Below, in pieces: positions 6,790 through 10,594 of a stretch of 10,594 bases of DNA. This DNA comes from Bacteroidales bacterium (GTDB lineage: Bacteria > Bacteroidota > Bacteroidia > Bacteroidales > UBA7960), in the NCBI GenBank assembly GCA_007120675.1, contig SKNE01000003.1, positions 1 to 10,594 of the forward strand, in the 5' to 3' direction. A program made the translations under genes and the position numbers. Every line of letters starts with the position of its first letter. The stretch's first letter is position 1. The notes beneath the pieces were generated by a model. The model did no database searches. It was not told the origin of the DNA and worked only from the letters and a program-made list of their open reading frames with translations.

Positions 6790-7338
6790 TTAATCCGTAC
6801 TGATGTATTTCTGTATTTTCTTCACAGCGTGGTGGTAGGAGGCTTTCAGTGCACCCACCGAGGTGTCCAGGATCCTGGCCATGTCTTCGTACTTCATTTC
6901 ATCATGATAGCGCAAATTGAAGACCACCCGTTGTTTTTCAGGCAGGCTGAGAATGGCTTTCTGCACCGTCTTCTCCATCTCTCCTCCCTCGTAGTAGACA
7001 TCTGCCTCCAGGCTCTCTTCCAGTTGTTTGCTTACATCGACAAGGGGTAGCAGGTAGCGTCTCTTTTTCTTTTTCAGGAAAGACAATGCCTCGTTGGTGG
7101 CGATGCGGTACAGCCAGGTAAAGAGGGCGGCATCTTTCCTGAATTTGTCCAGGCCCTGCCATGCCTTTACAAATACATCCTGAACAATGTCGTTGGTGTC
7201 GTCATGGCTGATCACCAGGCGTCGCACGTGCCAGTAGATGGGCTCCTGGTACTTTTTGACGATCAGGTTGAAGGCGTAATTTGGATTATCGCCCCCTGAA
7301 AACATGCTCAGCAGTTCCTCGTCGCTATACTCTTTCAT
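6790..7338 (-). CDS. RNA polymerase ECF-type sigma factor
   Basis: A 182-residue sigma-70 family protein of the extracytoplasmic function group. Region 2 (about residues 21-90) carries D-I-V-Q-D-V-F-V-K-A-W and F-T-W-L-Y-R-I-A-T-N-E-A, the -10 and core-binding helices. Region 4 (132-176) carries L-P-E-K-Q-R-V-V-F-N-L-R-Y and a helix-turn-helix ending S-V-G-A-L-K-A-S-Y-H-H-A-V-K-K-I, a form typical of Bacteroidetes ECF factors. There is no region 1 or 3, as expected for ECFs. I chose the ATG at 7338. A TTG 18 bases upstream (7356) would add six residues, but the G-run between them (7345-7350 in plus coordinates) looks more like a leader. It should direct RNA polymerase to stress promoters, held in check by the membrane protein encoded next. 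Confidence 0.93.
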   Translation of the reverse strand: MKEYSDEELLSMFSGGDNPNYAFNLIVKKYQEPIYWHVRRLVISHDDTNDIVQDVFVKAWQGLDKFRKDAALFTWLYRIATNEALSFLKKKKRRYLLPLVDVSKQLEESLEADVYYEGGEMEKTVQKAILSLPEKQRVVFNLRYHDEMKYEDMARILDTSVGALKASYHHAVKKIQKYISTD

Positions 7339-7368
7339 GCTACAGCCCCCCGGCAAATGCAGTTAGAT

Positions 7369-7384
7369 CGTCAGGGCGTCAGGG
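7369..7384. repeat. Tandem 8-bp repeat upstream of the sigma gene
   Basis: Two perfect head-to-tail copies of CGTCAGGG (7369-7376 and 7377-7384), followed by a partial third start (CGG), lie in the 71-bp gap between the transketolase C-half gene and the sigma gene. Read on the minus strand this is CCCTGACG twice, about 30 bases before the sigma ATG. It could be an operator-like repeat or chance duplication. No known site is recognised. Confidence 0.35.
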
Positions 7385-7409
7385 CGGAATCAGGCAGGCA
7401 GGGGCAGCC

Positions 7410-8378
7410 TCAGCGGCGGTTGATACCCTTCCTTTTCATCACGCGGAGACCCGCCTCAAGGACATTTGACGCCTCCAGTCCGTACTTTTTCATCAGCTCG
7501 GCTGGCTTTCCGCTCTCCCCGAAACTGTCGTTGATGGCCACCACCTCCATGGGTGCAGGAGCATGCCTTGCCAGCAGCTGCGCGATGGTGTCTGCCAGGC
7601 CGCCATGTGCCTGGTGCTCCTCTGCTGTGACCACACATCCTGTTTTGTCCACCGATTGTAAGACAGCTTTCTCGTCCAAAGGTTTAATGGTATGTACATT
7701 GAGGATCTCTGCACTGATACCTTTTTCATGCAGTTGCTTTCCGGCCTGCAGCGCTTCCCACACCATGTGCCCGGTGGCCAGGATGGTCAGGTCGCTCCCT
7801 TCTTGCATCATGATGGCCTTCCCCACTTCGAAGGGATCATCCAGCGAGGTGAAGTTGGGTACTTTTGGCCGGCCAAAACGCAGGTATACCGGACCTTCAA
7901 TGGCTGCTATGGCGCGGGTGGCCAGGCGGCACTGGTTGTGGTCGCACGGAACCACCACCTGCATGTTGGGCAGCATGCGCATCATGCCGATGTCTTCGGT
8001 CATCTGGTGTGTGGCCCCATCTTCTCCCAGGGTGATGCCGGCATGGGAGGCACAAATCTTGACGTTCTTATTGGAGTAGGCGATGGACTGGCGTATCTGA
8101 TCATACACCCTTCCGGTGCTGAAATTCGCAAAGGTGCCCGTAAACGGAATCTTTCCACCAATGGTCAGGCCTGCAGCGATCCCCATCATATTGGCCTCAG
8201 CGATGCCCACCTGGAAAAAGCGTGCAGGAAATTCCTTGCTGAAGGCCGTCATGTTCAGTGATCCGGTCAGGTCTGCACACAGGCCAACCACATTGGGGTT
8301 TTGCCGTGCCACATCCAGTAGTCCCAAGCCAAAGCCCGATCGCGTGTCTTTCTTTTCTGTGTAGGTATATTCTTTCAT
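7410..8378 (-). CDS. Transketolase, C-terminal subunit (split enzyme)
   Basis: A 322-residue protein from the ATG at 8378. The frame is open 36 codons further upstream, but those codons run into the end of the preceding gene and do not resemble transketolase. It contains the pyrimidine-binding domain (about residues 5-170), with the catalytic glutamate E61 in V-G-I-A-E-A-N-M-M-G that activates thiamine diphosphate, and the C-terminal transketolase domain (about 190-305), with H-Q-A-H-G-G-L-A. With the N-terminal subunit it makes a TPP enzyme that moves two-carbon units between sugar phosphates in the non-oxidative pentose phosphate pathway. The two genes are 29 bp apart and co-oriented, so they are surely co-transcribed. 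Homologous split proteins include DXP-synthase-like relatives, but the pairing and motifs support transketolase. Confidence 0.9.
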   Translation of the reverse strand: MKEYTYTEKKDTRSGFGLGLLDVARQNPNVVGLCADLTGSLNMTAFSKEFPARFFQVGIAEANMMGIAAGLTIGGKIPFTGTFANFSTGRVYDQIRQSIAYSNKNVKICASHAGITLGEDGATHQMTEDIGMMRMLPNMQVVVPCDHNQCRLATRAIAAIEGPVYLRFGRPKVPNFTSLDDPFEVGKAIMMQEGSDLTILATGHMVWEALQAGKQLHEKGISAEILNVHTIKPLDEKAVLQSVDKTGCVVTAEEHQAHGGLADTIAQLLARHAPAPMEVVAINDSFGESGKPAELMKKYGLEASNVLEAGLRVMKRKGINRR

Positions 8379-8407
8379 CTCTTTGTATCCGCTTTTTTTA
8401 AAGGAGG

Positions 8408-9256
8408 TTAATAATCTCCGAGTGTTTCGGGCAATTGGGATATGGCTTTTGCAAACTCCTCCTCCTTGGGTGCTTTGCCGTGCCACTCGTGGGTTCCCAT
8501 CATAAAGTCCACGCCATGGCCCATGTCCGTTTTCATCAGTATCATGACCGGCTTTTTCTTGCCGCAGGCTTCACGGGCTTTGGACAGCACCTCCAGCACC
8601 TCTTCCATGATGTTGCCATTCATTTCCAGGACATCCCAGCCAAAGGCGGACCACTTGGCTTTCAAATCACCCAGGGGCATCACTTCTTTGACCGGGCCAT
8701 CAATCTGTTGCCCGTTGTAGTCAACGATCCCTATCAGGTTATCCACCTGTCGTCCGGCAGCAAACATGGCGGCTTCCCAGTTCTGGCCCTCCTGCAGTTC
8801 ACCGTCGCCCATGAGGCAGTATACCAGGTGTTTGTCATCGTTGAGTTTTTTGGCCAGGGCGGCGCCGCAGGCAACGCTGAGTCCCTGTCCCAGGGAACCG
8901 CTGGCTACCCGGATTCCCGGAAGCCCCTCCTTGGTGGCAGGGTGTCCCTGCAGCCGTGAGTTGATGGCGCGAAAGGTGGATAGTTCACCCAGGTCAAAAT
9001 ACCCGCTGCGTGCCAGCACGCTGTACCAGCCGGCTGACAGGTGGCCGTTGGACAAAAAGAAGAGGTCCTCTCCCACCCCATCCATGGAAAAGTCCCCGGC
9101 CCGATGGTGCAGGACCTTGAAATACAGGGCTACAAAAAGCTCGGCACATCCCAATGGTCCACCCGGATGTCCCGATTGCGCCCCGTAAACCATGCGCAGG
9201 ACGTCCCTGCGAACCTGTGTGGCGATCTCCTTCAGCTGTTCGATGTGGTGTTGCAT
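8408..9256 (-). CDS. Transketolase, N-terminal subunit (split enzyme)
   Basis: A 282-residue thiamine-diphosphate-binding domain. Conserved elements are G-H-P-G-G-P-L-G (29-36), S-N-G-H-L-S-A-G (69-76), the G-S-L-G-Q-G-L loop (120-126) and the TPP/Mg motif from G150-D151-G152-E to N180 (V-D-Y-N-G). The C-terminus has H-G-V-D-F-M-M-G and H-E-W-H-G, where the substrate-facing histidine region lies. One-chain transketolases are about 660 residues; the two subunits here total 604, as is usual for split forms in Bacteroidetes, archaea and some Firmicutes. The start ATG has no Shine-Dalgarno but an AT-rich leader (AGTTTATTTTT). It is the first gene of the pair and is 126 bp from the ABC-F gene stop, so it probably has its own promoter. 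Confidence 0.92.
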   Translation of the reverse strand: MQHHIEQLKEIATQVRRDVLRMVYGAQSGHPGGPLGCAELFVALYFKVLHHRAGDFSMDGVGEDLFFLSNGHLSAGWYSVLARSGYFDLGELSTFRAINSRLQGHPATKEGLPGIRVASGSLGQGLSVACGAALAKKLNDDKHLVYCLMGDGELQEGQNWEAAMFAAGRQVDNLIGIVDYNGQQIDGPVKEVMPLGDLKAKWSAFGWDVLEMNGNIMEEVLEVLSKAREACGKKKPVMILMKTDMGHGVDFMMGTHEWHGKAPKEEEFAKAISQLPETLGDY

Positions 9257-9382
9257 AAAAATAAACTGTCTGTTAAGGAATAAACAATCGTTCTGATGGC
9301 AGCTGCAAAATACAAAAAATCCTTCTTACTGCGAGCCTGTTGATCCCCTCTTTACGGTCCGGTAAAGGGGTTTTGCGGCGAT
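9257..9382. other. 126-bp intergenic region between ettA and the transketolase pair
   Basis: This spacer holds a hairpin near the ettA end and an AT-rich leader before the transketolase start. On the minus strand it includes GGATTTTTTGTATTTTG (about 9306-9322), which loosely resembles the TTTG/TAnnTTTG elements of Bacteroidetes promoters but does not match them with correct spacing. No small ORF or RNA gene is evident. It should contain the transketolase promoter, but I cannot place it. Confidence 0.35.
9345..9370 (-). terminator. Terminator-like hairpin after ettA
   Basis: Arms CCCC-TC-TTTAC (9345-9355) and GTAAAGGGG (9362-9370) pair over 9 bp with a 2-nt bulge and a 6-nt loop. The structure starts 12 bases past the ettA stop on the minus strand. 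In the minus direction a T-run follows only about 25 bases later; in the plus direction TTTT follows directly (9371-9374), but no plus-strand gene needs it. It is a plausible 3'-end hairpin for ettA, with an imperfect U-tract. Confidence 0.45.
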
Positions 9383-10594
9383 TCAGTCTGCCAATAGTTT
9401 TTTGTACCTGATCCGTTTGGGGCCAGTGTCGCCCATTCTTTTTCTCCTGTTGGCCTCGTAGTCTGAGTAGCCTCCTTCAAAAAATACCACCTGCGAATCC
9501 CCTTCAAAGGCCAGTATGTGGGTGGCCACCCTGTCCAAAAACCAGCGGTCATGGGTGATGATCACAGCGCATCCCGCAAAGTTTTCCAGGCCTTCTTCCA
9601 GCGCCCTCAGGGTATTCACATCGATGTCGTTGGTGGGCTCATCCAGCAGCAGCACATTGGCCTCGCTGCGCAGGGTCAGTGCCAGGTGAAGCCTGTTTCT
9701 TTCACCCCCGGAAAGGACGCCGCATTTCTTGCCCTGATCCGCCCCGCTGAAGTTAAAGCGTGCCACATAGGCCCTGGAGTTCATCTCCCGGCCTGACAGC
9801 CTGATGGTATCGTGTCCGCCCGAAATGACCTCCCATACGCTTTTATCCGGGTCGATCCCGGCGTGTGCCTGGTCCACGTATCCAATCTGAACTGTTTCAC
9901 CCACATCAAAGCGACCCTTATCGATGCTCTCCTGCTCCATGATCATGCGAAACAGGGTGGTTTTTCCCGCCCCGTTTGGTCCGATGATTCCCACGATACC
10001 GGCGGGGGGCAGGGAGAAATTCAGGGCCTCGAACAACAGTTTGTCCCCAAACGCTTTACTCACGTCCTCTGCCTCAATCACTTTGCTTCCCAGGCGGGGT
10101 CCGTTGGGAATGAAGATCTCCAGCCGCTCTTCTTTCTGCTTCACATCTTCGGTCAGCATTTTTTCATAGGCACTGAGCCTGGCTTTTCCTTTCGACTGCC
10201 TGGCTTTGGGCGACATCCTGACCCATTCCAGCTCCCTTTCCAGGGTCTTGCGTCTTTTGCTTTCGGCGCGTTCTTCCTGGGCCAGGCGCCTGGCTTTTTG
10301 ATCCAGCCACGAGGAGTAGTTCCCTTTCCAGGGGATGCCTTCTCCCCTGTCCAGTTCCAGTATCCAGCCGGCCACGTTGTCAAGGAAGTACCTGTCGTGT
10401 GTGATGGCGATCACCGTACCCTTGTACTGTTTCAGGTGCTGCTCAAGCCACTCTACGCTTTCAGCGTCCAGGTGGTTTGTAGGCTCATCCAGCAGGAGGA
10501 TATCCGGTTCCTGGAGCAGCAGGCGGCACAAAGCGACCCTGCGATGCTCACCACCACTGAGATTACCGATGGATGCCGTCGGATCAGGACACCG
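9383..10594 (-). CDS. ettA: EttA, energy-dependent translational throttle ABC-F protein (5' end outside window)
   Basis: 403 residues are visible and the frame stays open to the window edge, so the N-terminus is missing. Order seen: ABC1 signature L-S-G-G-E (12-16), Walker B L-L-L-D-E-P (E37), the inter-domain arm/linker with E-L-E-W-V-R-M-S-P-K-A-R-Q, ABC2 Walker A G-P-N-G-A-G-K-T-T, second signature L-S-G-G-E-R-N-R-L, and Walker B with E319 in D-E-P-T-N-D-I-D. The two catalytic glutamates are 282 residues apart, as are E188 and E470 of E. coli EttA, so about 150 residues lie beyond the edge. The tail (F-E-G-D-S-Q-V...P-K-R-I-R-Y-K-K-L) is EttA-type, unlike Uup or antibiotic-resistance ABC-F proteins. 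EttA binds the ribosomal E site and gates the first elongation step by ATP/ADP ratio. It has no membrane domain and is cytoplasmic. Confidence 0.93.
   Translation of the reverse strand, partial: RCPDPTASIGNLSGGEHRRVALCRLLLQEPDILLLDEPTNHLDAESVEWLEQHLKQYKGTVIAITHDRYFLDNVAGWILELDRGEGIPWKGNYSSWLDQKARRLAQEERAESKRRKTLERELEWVRMSPKARQSKGKARLSAYEKMLTEDVKQKEERLEIFIPNGPRLGSKVIEAEDVSKAFGDKLLFEALNFSLPPAGIVGIIGPNGAGKTTLFRMIMEQESIDKGRFDVGETVQIGYVDQAHAGIDPDKSVWEVISGGHDTIRLSGREMNSRAYVARFNFSGADQGKKCGVLSGGERNRLHLALTLRSEANVLLLDEPTNDIDVNTLRALEEGLENFAGCAVIITHDRWFLDRVATHILAFEGDSQVVFFEGGYSDYEANRRKRMGDTGPKRIRYKKLLAD

Noticed and set aside
7339..7356. Upstream TTG start (7356) for the sigma factor
   Set aside because: It adds only M-P-G-G-C-S, which is not sigma-like; the ATG at 7338 begins the usual M-K-E-Y-S-D-E-E-L form.
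7354..7361. Possible Bacteroidetes -7 promoter box (minus strand TGCATTTG) before the sigma gene
   Set aside because: One consensus base is wrong, no -33 TTG is found at correct spacing, and it lies only about 15 bases from the ATG.
7357..8079. A 240-codon plus-strand ORF opposite the transketolase C-half gene
   Set aside because: It is antisense to a strongly supported gene, with serine-, proline- and cysteine-rich translation lacking any domain. This is a mirror of GC-biased third positions.
8379..8486. Longer N-terminus (start at 8486) for the transketolase C-half
   Set aside because: The added 36 residues overlap the end of the N-half gene and have no similarity to transketolase; the ATG at 8378 fits the domain boundary.

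Overview
The window (about 55% GC by eye) looks like a chromosomal segment of a Bacteroidetes/Bacteroidota bacterium, probably Bacteroidales-like. The reasons are a complete Bat (Bacteroides aerotolerance) gene cluster, an ECF sigma factor with the region-4 sequence typical of this phylum, a split two-subunit transketolase, and AT-rich leaders with weak or absent Shine-Dalgarno sequences. I see no mobile elements, CRISPR arrays, tRNAs or rRNAs. No stretch longer than about 126 bases lacks a gene.

Left half, plus strand (1-5660): the last codons of an unidentified gene (1-74), then batA (159-1157), batB (1228-2268), batC (about 2311-3042) and one long ORF (3036-5660). The long ORF reads as BatD fused in frame to BatE. 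BatA and BatB are membrane-anchored von Willebrand factor A (VWA) proteins, both with intact metal-ion-dependent adhesion sites (MIDAS). BatC is an exported TPR protein with an acidic linker. BatD-BatE supplies Ig-like periplasmic domains, a cytoplasmic segment, TPRs and a C-terminal SH3 domain. Together they would form an envelope complex of the MoxR/VWA type. The MoxR ATPase and DUF58 genes that usually precede it would lie left of the window.

Middle, minus strand, convergent with the bat genes (7338 down to 5718): an ECF sigma factor, a single-pass membrane protein in the anti-sigma position without a zinc-binding motif, and a small exported Spy/CpxP-like protein. Spacing is tight (44 and 11 bp), so this looks like an envelope-stress regulatory operon.

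Right part, minus strand: the two halves of a split transketolase (N-terminal half 8408-9256, C-terminal half 7410-8378), serving the non-oxidative pentose phosphate pathway. At the right edge is the 3' three-quarters of ettA (9383-10594), an ABC-F translation factor that gates ribosome elongation according to energy state.

The most distinctive feature is the BatD-BatE fusion, with what was probably BatE's signal peptide now buried inside the ORF. Otherwise the gene content is ordinary housekeeping and envelope-regulation content for the phylum, and I found no convincing evidence of an entirely new system.
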